From assembly GCF_032854445.1 (NCBI RefSeq), contig NC_088300.1, positions 51,560,984 through 51,624,983 on the forward strand: DNA of 64,000 nt. The letters are read 5' to 3'. Positions within the stretch are counted from its first letter, which is position 1. The number at the start of each line of letters is the position of its first letter. Under the pieces are notes generated by a model. It had not been told where the DNA came from. It searched no databases and was given only the letters and a program-made list of their open reading frames with translations. Below, in pieces: positions 1 to 14,400 of this stretch. A program made the translations under genes and the position numbers. Source of the stretch: Liolophura sinensis. Its lineage: Eukaryota; Mollusca; Polyplacophora; Chitonida; Chitonidae.

Positions 1-2288
1 GGAAGAGATAGCCTGGGTGTCTAAAAGAGAAGAGGATAATTGATAGATTGTGTTGTTTTTGCAGTGATGAGATCAGGTATAGTGTAACAGGTGTCAAGCT
101 GACTGCTTGTCAAGGGGAGGAAGTCATGGCTTCCTACCAGAACACAGCCAACCTTAAATTTACTTCATTCCGGTGTACTACAAACATGGATAGAAAAAGA
201 AAATCTGATTCTCTTCATATATGTTTGCCAACTTATATGTACTTGAATTGTTTCAGGTCATGATTTTTGTCGTTTAAAGAAAAAAGTGATAACCACATGG
301 CTAATACATGTACTTACATACATGACCTTTGCAAGGTCAAGAGCTGAAATGGTCATTCGTTTGCATCATGGCTGCTTGTCTACAACACTTGACCTCGTTA
401 TTTTAACAATCAACTGATCATTAATCACACCATAAAATACTGTATTCCACCGGTTACTATTTGACCACTTCCATCTGACTGCAGCAAGATGGGGACAATT
501 AACCGGCTTATACCACTGATGTTTTGATAATCAGATCGACCAGAAAATTTGCCTGTAAACCATTTGTAAATTTAATTTGCTGAATTTCCATGCATGCGAG
601 TGCTCAACTTGTGTTAGGTTTGAAATCTATATTTGTCAGTATTTAAGGGCACAATTTGTACTTTATAGAAAAATCACCAAGTCATTTTGTGTTAAATAGG
701 CTATTGGAGCATGGTCATAAATTTTCAGTTTAAGGGATTCAAACTGAATTTTGTGTATTTTTTCCTCTAAAAGCCGTTAACTTATGCGAATGCAGGAGTA
801 CCGTGAGATCCTTTGAATTTCTTTTTTTTTCTGCAATTTTTTTCAAGAGTTACAGATTGACTTGAAGTAGAAAAGTTAATGTATGGGCGAAAATTATGGA
901 TCATTGGCACATAAGGATGTAGACGGCTGCTCAGCAAAGTTTGTGAAAATCAATGCTAACCTTTCATTCCGTTCTCTGTGAAAGCAACTGATTCAACATA
1001 TGTAACCAATCTGTGAGACGTTTGGTTGACTTATTCACAACAGTATCCTTTACATTTGGTCATGTACATGTTGATGAGTGACAGTTTGAAAAACCGTTTG
1101 GTTGAATAAGGTTGAATATTTATCAGTTCTGATGACATCACCTTTGTCTTAAATATCACATAAAATTGCAGAGAAACATGGTTAATTTGACTTTCAGTTT
1201 CGTTTATTTAAACCCACAGAATGCAATATTTTGTTATTAATACAGAATATATATGGCAGCTGTAAAAAGTAAGTTTGAAATTCATTTCCTTCTAAAAGTT
1301 TTTTGCCTTAATATTAAGTACTCTCAGGCTCATGCTGTATGCGTAACAAAATTGATATGTTGTTTTATGGAAATCAGTGCAAATAGTATTGACGTCAGGC
1401 CGTACATGACAGACATTTCCAAGTGTCAATCCACACCCCATTCTACACATGACAATATTATTGTGGAAAAACGTGTGCATACAAGAATAACAGATAGTAT
1501 TCACTCACAGGTGCTCAATTAGTAAAGCGTAATTTTGACACTTTAATCACATTACATATCATCTTGAATATTATAATGACAGTATGTCAGCCGATATATG
1601 TTTTTATCTAGAAAAAACACACACTGTCATTATTGTTTCTGGGTACATGGCATGTGCCAATCTGTGTCCCAGGTGTCAGTATCTGTAACTAACATTCATT
1701 ATACCATTACCTCTGCAGTTGTTTTATAATACTGTGAAAGCTTTTCAGAACAGTCTCTTATCAGCTATTAGTTCTATATTAAGTTAAATCAATTTTTTTG
1801 TGGGTTTAGATGGGAAGCTCTTCTGTGTATACGTGATTTCTCCTTTGTAAGGTGAAAAGTGTGTCTCAGTCCCTGAGCACACCCCTTATAATACCTCAGT
1901 GTATTAAAACCCATTGTAGCGTGACAAAAACGGATGCAGGTCTTGAGTTTGAATATTGTTGATGAATATAGTTCAGCTCTCAGAAAAGGCATAGAGGGTT
2001 TATGGATGTGTGGGAGATCTGCTGCAAAAAGGGAGATGTTTGTATTGACTCTGGAAACATCAGGGAGATGAGTTTTGTGAAAAACTCCACAGATATAGGC
2101 TGTACATGTAATGGTTCTGCCAGTCTGAGTTAGATGTGTACATACAAAGAATAGCCAGGTGAATTGTGTGCATATATGTGCAGTAAGACCTTGTGTCACA
2201 GACATACAGGGACAATCAGGTCAACATCCTCGCTCGTGGAGCTACTTAAAATGTTAATTCGCACGGCTGGACCTTGTTTTTTTCCCAG
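1..2288. other. Upstream or intronic sequence with no supported exon
   Basis: This is AT-rich sequence before the first recognisable exon. The open frames here are short, lack coding character and lack paired splice sites. No convincing promoter, start codon or repeat was recognised. It could be the intron upstream of the 2289 exon, because that exon opens with a good acceptor (tttttcccag) rather than a start codon. Confidence 0.5.
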
Positions 2289-2432
2289 ACGCTGAAAAAT
2301 TCCAAGTCTTTCGGGAATGAGCCGACTGAATCCTCGCCCTGGCAGAACGCTTCTCATAGAGACGAGAGGCTGCTATCAAGCCCTGCTACAACAACAACAA
2401 CCTCTGCGATATCATCTGGCCCGTCCAGTCAG
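2289..2432 (+). CDS. RIMBP-like gene, exon 1 of those visible
   Basis: Forty-eight codons run from TLKNSKSFGNEP to SSGPSSQ, rich in Ser, Thr and Pro and not coiled coil. The acceptor is tttttcccag and the donor CAG|gtgagt, phase 0 at both ends. Because it begins with an acceptor, at least one more 5' exon must exist. It is separated by about 17 kb from the next exon, so its membership rests on phase and splice sites rather than on a domain. Confidence 0.6.
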
Positions 2433-5400
2433 GTGAGTGTTATCCTTATCTCTGCCACCCAGCTGCCTAAACAAGGGGTTAACCTAGGAGATTTGGCTCG
2501 TGGAGTCAGGCCAGAGGCAGCCAGGGTCAGTCTCTATACCTGGCCTTAGCAATGTTCAGTTACGTACATTTCTCTGGGTACACCATACCTGAGCAAGTAT
2601 AGTGTACATTTATGTTATGTGCATGTACATGTATGAGAAGTCTGTTGCCTATGTAATAAATGTAAATATTTATGTATATTTTACCTGTTCCTGTGGAGTG
2701 TGCTTATACCATCTCAGTGATACAGTTATACAGTTGCATCAGTAAATTTGCCCCATAGCCTAAGTGGATTTGAATGAAACAGTTTATCACCTAAGGGTTA
2801 TTAAGTGTATTCTATCAGTCTGTAACACTCATGTACAGGAATGTGACAGTAAGACCTTATAAAGTAACCTAAAATACTCAGTGTTAACAGTTTAGATTTT
2901 AGTCAGTACTATGGCATGGGTACTGTACTACAACTGCTCATTTTAGTATATTTACAGCACCATGTAGTAGGTTAAAAATAAAATTGAGATTTACTAAGGG
3001 ATTGAAACATTGTGATGAACAGGGAAAAGAATGTGTAAAAATAGCTGCAGATCGTGTGGTGGCTTCATGGTTTGTCTGACTGTCACTCGAAGTGGACATG
3101 TGTGATGTCAGTCAACAAGCAAGAGTAGTTAATGAATGAGGACCAGATAACAAACAATTAGAACTGACAAAAAGGTTTGTCTCAGAGTGTAATGAAAGAT
3201 GGCCAAATGCACAAACATAATTGTCATTAGGATTTTTTTTTCAATGGTGCTTTTGTTCAAAAAAAAGCAAAACAGTACTTTTGTTCGAATGATAACATAG
3301 TTTGGAGAATGAAAGGTTAGAAAGCATTCCTTTACTTAAATAAAGCCTCTGAATTCTTAAGCAGAGCTAACCTGGATTGCCCACTGGCAGAAGTGAAAAA
3401 GGGTATTTATCTTAAGGCCACTTGATACCGTACACATTCCAGTGTCTTCACAAATTGTATTCAGGCCTTCGAACTGGCTGGCAATTTGGCATATTTGTTG
3501 TTGTGTTTGTCGCAGGAGGAGATTTTCGTAGCTCCTTCAACAGAGTCAGTTGGCCTGGATTATTTGAGAAATCTCAGATAATGATGTTTGGAGGAAGATT
3601 TTGATAAGGAGTTTGAGAGATGATTCCGGGGTAGCCTGGCCCTCAACGCGTGTGTAATGTGTAGGAGTCTTGTGTTTGTACACATTAGTGGGTTAGAGCT
3701 GCTCTGACGGGCGAACTGTGTGGCTACAAATATTGGCTGGCAGCATCGTGGTGGCAGTCAGACGTCACATTCCTGACAGCAAAATGTCAGGTGTTTTGTA
3801 AGGAAATGTGGGGAAACATGTATGGGAAAGGTGCTAATGACGAACCATTTGCTTTAATTGCTGCAGCCATGGTAAGATTAATAACATTTTCCTATTGATC
3901 CTAACATTTTGGGAAATTCCCTTTCCTGACCTTGTGCATGTTACGCCTTTTATCAAACTACCCCCAACTCCTCCCATTGCAAAAATAATTAATTACTGTA
4001 ATGTCCTAGGTAATCCGCATAGTATGTTAGGTGCTCTACAGGTAAGTTGACATTTCCCTTCTGGATTTCCTAATTAACGGGATACGTACTGGTGCAGCTG
4101 GCAAACTTAGCTAGACTGATCTATATATACATTTGTTGGGACCCTGCGAGGTGAGCTCCCAACTTGCGTGTATAGTTGATTACTTCAGAGTGACTAACTC
4201 GGCAAGTGTGGTACTAAAGTAGGTCTTGTTTGTTTGAAGTACCTGCTAGGAATCCATTTAATTTGGACTAGACTAGCTCACCTGTAGAATGGTTTTACTA
4301 GGGAGGACAGATTTGTGCTGGGAATTTTTGAGGCCCAGGCAAACTTTTATCTTGTCTGCCTGCCTTATGCTTGTCATTTAACGTTGATAGCTGCACAGGT
4401 ATGCTGATTTAAAGCGGTTTTTACCTTGTTTGACTACTGATATTTAATCTCCGAATATGAACCTACTCCGAGATAAAGCAAAAATGTCCTGTTAAATATC
4501 TGGATTGAACCCAGTAGAGTTTGAATGTTGGAGTGCTAATGGTATTAGTTTTACATCCAGATTCTGGTATTATGGACAAATCCAACATGTATCAGTACTA
4601 AATGTTTATAGTCCTTATAAATACATTAATGTATCCACATGTATATGTTTCAAAAAAAATTCAAGTCATTTCTTGCTTAGCATTTTGAATTCTGAGATTT
4701 GATTAAATCAAGCATCTCTGGATTTCCTTAATTTCGAGCATGCGGTTGTTGTTGTTGTGTATACAGTATCTTTGTCTGCCTGTATATAGCTATATCCTGG
4801 ACAGATATCTGTGTCCACATACAGGTCTTCTCCAAGTACAAGTTCAGAAGATCGAATAAACTAAGTGTTCAGGTATCACACATTTGTATAGGGATTTCAT
4901 TTTAACTACTTGTCACATATATTGTATTAAATTCAGAATCACTTAGATCCAGATGTGTCTTGTGGAAATCTAAAGGCTAAATTCCTTTTAGAATTAAAAA
5001 GAGAGGTTAGGTCAAGGCTTTGCCTAAATTCAGGCTGCAGGTGGTTAATTAAGCTTGATCTGAAAGTAAATATATCCAAATCTGAAAAGTAAAGTGTGTC
5101 CTTTGCCTTTTCAGGTTATATTGTTTGGAGGACAAGCTTATGACACAGGTGTTAAAGTTGTTAACCAGTGCTAAGCTTTTTCATTTAGCTATGTGTCACT
5201 TCTATGTGCATGTGTCAGAACTTTCAGCAAACATGAGGCTTTTCGGTTTAAAGTATTTGAAAGTACAGTTATAATGTTTAGTGATACTCCTGAAAGCAAT
5301 GTTAAGACTGGACAGAAAAAATGGCTGATCAATCCAGAGTCTCCTTCACTAAAAGGAGAGAATTTAGACATTTTCTTCACAATTTTGCTGGCGAAAATGT

Positions 5401-8400
5401 GTATTTTCTGAAATGATACAACATTAAGTAATATTAAATCTTACAGTTATATTTGAGGACTTTTTTCATAAGGGTCAATTTCTAGAATGACTTCATTTGT
5501 GTTATAGTATATGCCAGTATATAACTCCTCTGTGTATTTATAACGATATCAGCACGGGTACCTGAGAGGAGTGTCATCAGTGTTTACATTGAGGGTCACA
5601 CCTCTGGTCTGTTCACTATTTACCTTGAGGATCTCCAGTCCCTCTGATCTATGGGACATGTTATAAGAGAATGACCTGCAGGTGGCTCTGTTGCCACCCA
5701 GGATTATGAATTGACCTGGATAAAGGCATACATGTGTATCAGTGTTTGAGATTCATACTATCATGTGTGTATTACTATTGTATTTAACATGAACAGCCCA
5801 TTATACAAAGCAGAGTTTATACCCTCACCCATTGTTATGTGGAACTGTATGTATTCCTGGTACCTTAGAGGCATCATACAATCATACATCATTCACCTCC
5901 ATTCAATATACATATATACAATAATCACTATACGTGCATATGGCCATGCAAGTGTGTGTTGATGTATATCTCAATTCTGCCCATGTGCGGCTTACATATA
6001 TGTATTACACACATACATCATGCATGAGGCATTTCACAATCTCTTCTGGCTTTATAACAATTTCTCAACAGGCTGTAAATTACATAATATCAGTGTTGTC
6101 TGCTGTTCTTGAGGTGTTTGATGTTAGACACACTTTATCAATATGTAACTGTCTGTCTTCACAATCATGTTGTTGTCTTGTCTACAATCCCTGCAGCTGC
6201 TCTTTTTTTTTTTTTACAAGACCCATGTCTAAGCTGTGTGTCATTATTACATGAGCTTGCTTAAATAACAGGTACTTGTTGATGTACACTTCTTTGTTTT
6301 ATTTGCCCTGTTGTCTGATGTTGTGTGCTGGAATGTGAGGGTAAAGTCCATGTGGTCGTAGTTTTCAGGTCTACAGGTGTTAGCAGCCTCTGACATGAGA
6401 GAGTGACAGCTCTAATCTTGATAAGGCATGTCATCACAGATGTATGTATCGGAAATAAATATCTAAGATCTATGCCCATGCACTTGCTCATCTCTTCTCT
6501 GGGTAGTTGGTAAACAATAATCAAATAAAACCAGTGTAGTTGTAATAAATGTACACATCCAAGTTATACAGTCAGAAAAATGACATATATGCGTTCTGAT
6601 ATTCACATTTAGTTGTTGAAGGACTTCTGGATGTGTTAGAGGAAATTAATACCTGTAAAAAAGTAATACATGTATTTATTTACCTATATGAAATACATAC
6701 ACATTGTTTATCTGTATGAGCGCATAAATCTAAATAGCAGTAAACTGTGCTTGATCGTGGGTTTCTAGTGGGCTCTGTTCGATTTCCTCTCACCATAATG
6801 CTGGTCGTCATTGTATAAGTGAAATATTCTTGAGTATGACATAAAACATCAATCAAATAATAAAACGAAAAAAAATTATAAATAAAAGTTATCAATATAG
6901 TTTTCTTTATGACACCTACACCTTAATAATTGTTTATAATTTGAAATGATATCGTCAAATGATTGACTCGTAATGTGAGGTATAGATTTGCCAGACTTAC
7001 AAATGCATTGCTTTGGAGTTGCTCATAAGTTGTAAGGTATTGTCTTATTTTGTTGTTTTTTTGTTTTTTTCAATCTGTCTGTCAAACATTCTGCTTTCCC
7101 TGTTCCCAGTCTTTGTAATTGGATGACTAAGTCTGCATCCATTTGGGAATGATAACATGCTTTTTTCCCCCTGTGTACTTGTAATTTAAATCTCTGCATT
7201 ACATTGGCTGGCAGATTCTGTCCTTTTCATGCAAACTCCATGTAACTTTTAATCAACAGCGAGCTTGTTATGCAGCAGTATGCAACAGTTTATAGACCAA
7301 ATAAGTGTAAATGCATATGTCAAGATTCCCACTTCATTTCATCTGTCAGTACACATTTGGCCTCATACATGTAGGTGTTTGCTTGTTGTGCTCAGTTCAG
7401 ACTGCATGGGTCCAGTACGCTAGGCCTGTGCCAGTGTTAATCTCAACATCATGGTCTCAGTGACAAACGTGTATGATCCACTGTTGACACGCATGTATAT
7501 AGCCACCACCCATTTGTTGACTTCATAATGATAATTAATAGGATCAGTACATGTTAAAAGTTAAAAGTGAAACTGACAGCGTTCTGTCTAAACTCATAAA
7601 TATGTGTTCAGGTATAAATTATAGCCACAAATTATAGTGAGCTCTTCGCCTTACTGTACAGGTAAGACTTATTTTGTATCTCTAGATGTGGATGTGTAGG
7701 GAAAACCCCTATAGATTCTGAGATTGCCTTCATCATAGATAATGAAATAAATTACCTCTTGGCTCTTTGAAAGATTTAAATGCGGGAAGAATTAATATGA
7801 TAGCATTATCGTCCCAGGCTCTTCATTACTCAGAGAAGAAAATGCAGTACACTTTATGGTTTCTCAGTCAAGGGAAATAACAAAAATACCATTAAAGGTT
7901 AATTTAATGAAAGTTTCTTTTCATTGGGAGCCTCTGTGACTCAGTTCGTTAGCGTTCTAGTGCAGCGTAATGACCAATGCGGTCGCTGTGAGTTCAAGTC
8001 CAGCTCATGCTGTCTTCCTCTCCGGCAGTATGTGGGAAGGTCTTCCAGCAACCTGCGCATGGTCGTGGGTTTCCCCTGGGCTCTGTCCGCTTTCCACCCA
8101 CCATAATGCTGGCCGCCGTCGTATAACTGAAATATTCTTGAGTACGGCATAAAACACCAATCAAATAAATTAAAAATAAATAAATTCCTTTCATTGCATT
8201 ATGAGGAACGAGTTTTAAATATATGTTGTAGAATTGCAAATTTGCCTATTATATACATTTGTCCATTTAATACTGATGACATATCGACTTGTACATTTGC
8301 CATTTGGGAACAGGCAGTTTAATTTTACATAAATGTTGTTAAGTTATTCTTATTCATGATAAAGTTTGAATACACATGTCCATGCCCCTGCATATATTAA

Positions 8401-11400
8401 TTATCTGAGTCGCTAGCTAAGAGAAACACATGCCAAATTCCAGGTAGGCTATAATGCTGTGATAATTAAGGCAATTAACAAAATAAGGTCATGCTTTGAA
8501 AGTAATTCATTAGACATTACATGTACTTGTATACTTTTGGAGACTGTCCAACTGTTTTGAGCCATGTGTCTCGTGAGTAGACCTGGGGTAAAAAGTTTAA
8601 TTATGAAACCAGAAGGAGTTAAATGTTGTGTTAATTACTTAATTTGCTAGCCTTTGTTTTTTTTTTTAAATTTACATTAAAAACTTCAAGAGATTTAATT
8701 TACCAGTATGTGGTTTTTTTTTGGTGCTATAGCTCATATAAAGTATGCAAACATTTGCGAATAAACTAAAATATCTACCGGTCATTAATTGTTGTAGCCT
8801 AAGGGACGATACATGTACATTTACAAAACATTATATTAATAACTTATTGAATACATTGGCTGTTAGTGTATTTACATTTTAACGCCTGTATTAATGTAAA
8901 ATTTTTGAATAATACTTTCAGAATATGTTTGAATAAACACCTTGCAAGTGTGCAAGAAGGGTGAAGAATTACAGTAAATGTTTGATATATGTTCAAGAAT
9001 CAAACAGAAGAAAATTTCCCATTTTTATGCATGATTATTAACAAACATGGTGTTTACTTCTTTCACATTACAGAATATTTTAATTCTGGTAATTATGAAA
9101 AAAAGTACAGGTTTTTTTTCTGGCAGTACATGTTTATGTAAATATATTTATGTATGGGCATTATAAAAGCCAAAAGAACCATACTACTTATATGAATAAG
9201 CTTCCATTAACATATACATGTGTTAACAAAGGATTATTCACTGCCTTTCATCTGCATTAATGTTGAAGAACATTGACATATACATGTAAATATGCCATTA
9301 GACATTCATAACAGCTGTCAGAAAATGGATGGATTTTCACATGTACTGTACTGTATGTCTGACATTTTTAGCATATAGAGTATTCATTTTCTGTGGATTT
9401 ATTGAAGATTCTACACTGGCTTAAATGATGATGCAAATATTACATTAATTCCTTAACCGTTTCGCAGGTGAAAGAGCAACTTTCACTGCGATTTATGCAT
9501 CTTTGAAATTTTTTTTTTGATGGCTTCAAAAAAAAATATATAAATTTTATTGATCTCCATTGAATAATACTTTCAGAATATGTTTGAATGAACACCTTGC
9601 AAGTGTGCAAAAAGGGTGAAGAATTACAGTAAATGTTTGATATATGTTCAAGATATATATGTGTTTGGTATGTAGGAAGATCTGACAGCACGTACCCTGC
9701 AGATGGTCGTGGGTTTCCCCCGGGCTCTGCCAGGTTTCCACACACCATAATGCTGGCAGCTGTTGCATAAGCGAAATATTCTTGAGTACGGCGTAAAACA
9801 CCAGGCAAATAAATAGATAAATAAATATGTTTGGAAGTATTGTGTATACATGTGTGTATTTCGATATAGTGTCTTCCAGTAATAGCACCTTTGTATTGGA
9901 CTTTACTCTTAGGTTGATACATGTTACTGCTCTGTAGATACATGTGCGTTTTTAGATTAATGTAAATATTGGTTAATATTGGGATTGAGAGTTTGAAAAT
10001 TAATAATATCCAGAATGGGACAATTAGAATAATGCTTCATGTATAAATTGGTGTGAGGATTTCACAGTAGATTGTGTTGCCTTTTTTTTTGTTTTTTTAT
10101 TCTGATTTTTGTAATTCCCAGAAAATGGAAGTTAACATTGTGTTACAGTTACACATTAAGTGTATATGACTGAGACATTGTTTACTTGAAGATGTTCCTT
10201 AGTATGTCACTAGATTAGCCAATAAAACTTCTTCACAGCAACATACAAAGAATTTACCTTAAGGGGATACTTGACCTAAATATCAGCTGCCAGATAACAT
10301 AAGATCTGTTCCCATTTTTTTTTCTAGCTGTTTTGTAAATACTTAAGTTGAGCAGGTATTTGTGAGCCGTATGGCACCAGTGTGTAGCAAGCTTGACAAA
10401 TCAGCAGAAATGATTAATGAAAAAATAATGCATGTCAAACTCTGTATACTGGGTGATGTTAACAAGTGGCTAGCACTGCTTTAATGCTATGTTTCGATAC
10501 ATGTACATCACATTTTTTACAGTCACAATGAATTTTGTATTTGTATTTTGAATTTTGATTTTGTATTATTTTAATAGGGAACATAATTTTGTCTGGGCAT
10601 AAAATATGTTATGTTTTGTAAGCCTGACAGTTTATACTTGCGGCTAAATGTACAGGGTGTCCCAGAAGTCGTGCACCATCCTGATTTTCATTTTTTTCTG
10701 TCTCTCAGGTTTCATACTGATTTAATTATGGCTAATAAACTAACAATACAAGAAAGAGTTGAATTGGTTTTTATGTTTGGAAGAGGAGATTGGGCAACAC
10801 ACCACTCTGTAGCTCAAGCATTCAACCTCAACCTGGATGGTGGGCGACTTCTGGGACACCCTGTATATTGAATAATTTCATAATGATTTTTTTGACTGAC
10901 CCTTTCCATGATCAAGGCAGGTGGCCTTGCTCCACCTAATCATTTCATGCAACTAATCATTTTCATTTTGACCCCTATAACATTTATTACATGCACCTCA
11001 AAACTGTATGTCTACACTAAAATCTAAATTATATAAAGAAAAATTTGGCACAAATGGTATCTTAAACTATACTTGTCAAATTTGAGCCTCCAGTACTCAA
11101 AAAAAAAATGAGAATGTCATTTTTTTTTTTTGTTTATTTGTGTCAGTGGCGTTTTCTGTAGTACATGAGAATAGTTCATTTCTCAGGTTTATGGGGGAAA
11201 TGATCTCATTGCCTCAGGTACCTGAGAAACTCCATCAAATAAAGTCACAGCCAACAAAGGGAGATCGAGTTGGTTAGTTAAAGGCTAGTGGTTTTCCTGC
11301 AGAAATCACTGTTGTTTAAACCTAATATGATCACCTATATGTCAACCTGCATTTAGATATACATGTAGCTGCTGAAATTCTCCTGTAGAAGTAATGTATT

Positions 11401-14400
11401 TGCAGATTTTTTCATTTATGTGACAGCTCAATTTAATCTTCGGATGACATGTGCACAGGTGCATCAAGACTGCATGTATGCACAGTATATTAATCTGGTC
11501 TTCATGTCTATACATGTAAGAGATGTAGATTAATAAATGCTGCAACACTACCCCTAGGTCAACCTGTCCCCGTGTATTAATTACTGGGTTAGTATCTGGG
11601 GAAATGATATGTCACCAATGCTTAGGCATTTTAAGCAACGTCATCAAGAGACATAACTTTGAGAGATTATACAGATTTATCCAGAAAAATGATAATTGGC
11701 AAATTTTCAGAATTGTCTAAAACCACTAATGAATTCATAGTCGATGTATTTCCATATAGGTGATGCCGAGTCAGTGCGCTATTTACATACTCTTATCCGA
11801 GAGATTATTCAAATCACCTGGTTTGATCTAATTAAATTAGCTTTCCAAATAAGAGGAGCCTCAAAGAATTTAAATTAGCAAAGGCTATATAGTTGGTAGG
11901 AAATTGTTGAAAATTTCAGTCCAGGTTGATTGCTGTGGGGTGCAGTGACTATGTACATGTAAATGTTGTAACACAGTTGTTACATACATGTGCAACTGTA
12001 GTTAGTTACAGGTGTGAAATGTTTAGGTATACTAGGAACTGCACATTCAGCATTGTATGCATGTAGGTGGCCATAGATACACAGGCTTCATGAAGTTCAA
12101 GGAGCTTTCTCGCTGCTTTTACCCTGGTCGGGTATGTACTTGATTCTTTGCATGTGTTGAAATTATTTTAACTGTCTATGTCATTACAGTATTTTTTTAC
12201 TCAGATTGGTTTGGATAGTTTTGATTTACTTCATTATGATATTTATTTTGTACCATTATGATTCATTTGAACATCTAATAACCTGTTGATGACCTATGAA
12301 ACATTTACCAAGTATTTAGCTGTTTCCTTTTTTATCTCTCACATTCTCTTTGATATAATCTGGAAAGGTGTAAAATGCCACCTGTGTCCATATGCCTTAT
12401 ATCCTGATATGTAAAGGTGACCACTTTGTACATGTGTGGCAATCATGGCTGACCTGTCATTCACTTATTGTTCATGTTCATGTATATCACAGGTGTTTTG
12501 GCTTCTAAAGTGCTTTGATCTTAACATTGCTAGAGCTAACCTCAATTTGCAAGGAGTGGTTGATAGTGTAAAACATATCAACATGTGGCAAATATCATAC
12601 AGGCATCTAAGCGGTTAACAAATTAGATAAAAGTTACAACAATCAGGTGCAGATTGTCAAGCAGATGTTGAAATAACAATTGCCTGATGGAGATAGGAAA
12701 TGTGGGGAAAGAACATTTTTTTCTTGATTTTCAACAGTGTAATGGAAGAATTGTCAGCATTTGACAGAATTTTTCCATGATATTGCTTAAAAGAGAACTT
12801 GTAAATGGTGAAAGAAAACAGTGAAACTGCTCATATTAATTTTGTACTTGGTCTACACAGTACCACAACCATTTGTGCAGGTAGATGTAAGATAGACAAT
12901 AGAAGAAGAGCAGATGCACAACATCCACACCATTTCTGTTTGACTTTGACTTGATGTTCATCAGTCAGGCTAACAATATTACTTTAGCTGTCGGCTTGGC
13001 TGAGCCAAGGTTATGTGGTTTCCTCCGGCCATAAAACCACAGGTTATAACCAGCCTGGTTTGAGGGAAATGCCCTTAAGAATGCATGACCTTCACGTGGT
13101 TCAGAATTTATAAATAAATGCTTATGTCCATCTGTGTATACTTAAACCATATTGACTTCAAATCTTCAGATATATTTTTATGAATTTGTTATAAATAGAG
13201 GCAAAAATCTGCCCAAGAACATGCACTTTGTTGCTATTTTAATAATAATTTCATTGACTTATTGGTTTAATTAGATTTTTTCACCAACATGAAAAGTCAC
13301 AGAACTATATTTGGAATATTTCTACAGGTCTTTCTGAGAATTTTATTTTCGGTTTTTTATCATAAGTGACATATCAATATACCTGGAGATATATGTGTAT
13401 TCCAGTTGTGCATTTGGCAAGGTGGCCACCTTATAATGGCTATGCATAAACTTTCAAGTGCTTGTGCTTTTTTTGATACCTTACTGGAATTAGAAGTACA
13501 TGCAGAATGTGCATCTGATCATCAAAGGTAGAGTCAGGATATTTTTGTTTATCTTCATTGTTACACCATATATTAAAAAAAATACCGATGTTGGCAGTTG
13601 CCTATTTATAGTAAATGATTTATTGCTCCATTAGATGCCATAAATTGTGTGATGTTTATTAATGAGAATGTTTAGATATACATGAGATGAGGTGATGTGC
13701 GAGGAAGTTGTGTGGTAAGTGTTTATGAGGAAGTCTTGCTGCTTGTGTGTCTATGGATTAGCTTAGTCTAAAAATAGTTTGTCCTACCTGACACAGATTG
13801 TACACAGATTTAATTAATTAACCAGGATTGGTAATTACAAATCTTTGACCTGAACGACTCAAGATGCAGGCAACCATATGTACATGTGTTAGGTCCATGA
13901 TATTGAAGATGTGATTTGCATGCACATCAACCAACTTCATGGGGATTTTCCTGTGAATCACAGCACATTGATAACCTTTTGACCAGTATCATGGCTTTTA
14001 ATTGAAATTCCCCCAAGCTTTGTTCACAAATTTCACAAAGTTTACGAAGTGCATGATAAGACTGATGGGCTCTGGGATCTGTACTAGATTCCAAAATAGT
14101 TGCTGTTACATTACTGGATGAAATATGCCATTAAGACTGTATAGGCCTATAGCCACTGGCTCGTGAAAATACATCTTGACCTGCATATTTAGGCTGCAAA
14201 AATCATTGAAGTACAGGTGTTAATTTCAAAGTAATTTGATTCCAGCTGTGTATCTATGCCTAGGTATGGATGTCGTTGTGGCTAAAAAAAATTAAAAAAA
14301 AAGATTTGTGTACATCTTAACAATTAAAAATTATACCGTCATGATGTTATTCTGTCCGAAAAACAATAATGACCAAGGAAACTAGGAGTTACATTTAGGA

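Noticed and set aside
48-263. Possible upstream exon beginning after tttttgcag near 62
   Set aside because: The good acceptor-like site is followed by stop-containing or non-coding sequence and no matching donor phase; it cannot be supported.
5193-5411. Open frames on both strands in the first intron
   Set aside because: Short, without splice pairs or recognisable domains, and not supported by neighbouring coding sequence.
9440-9943. Minus-strand open frames of 113-167 codons
   Set aside because: They run through the SINE and the 93-bp duplication; frames of the same kind recur at every SINE copy.
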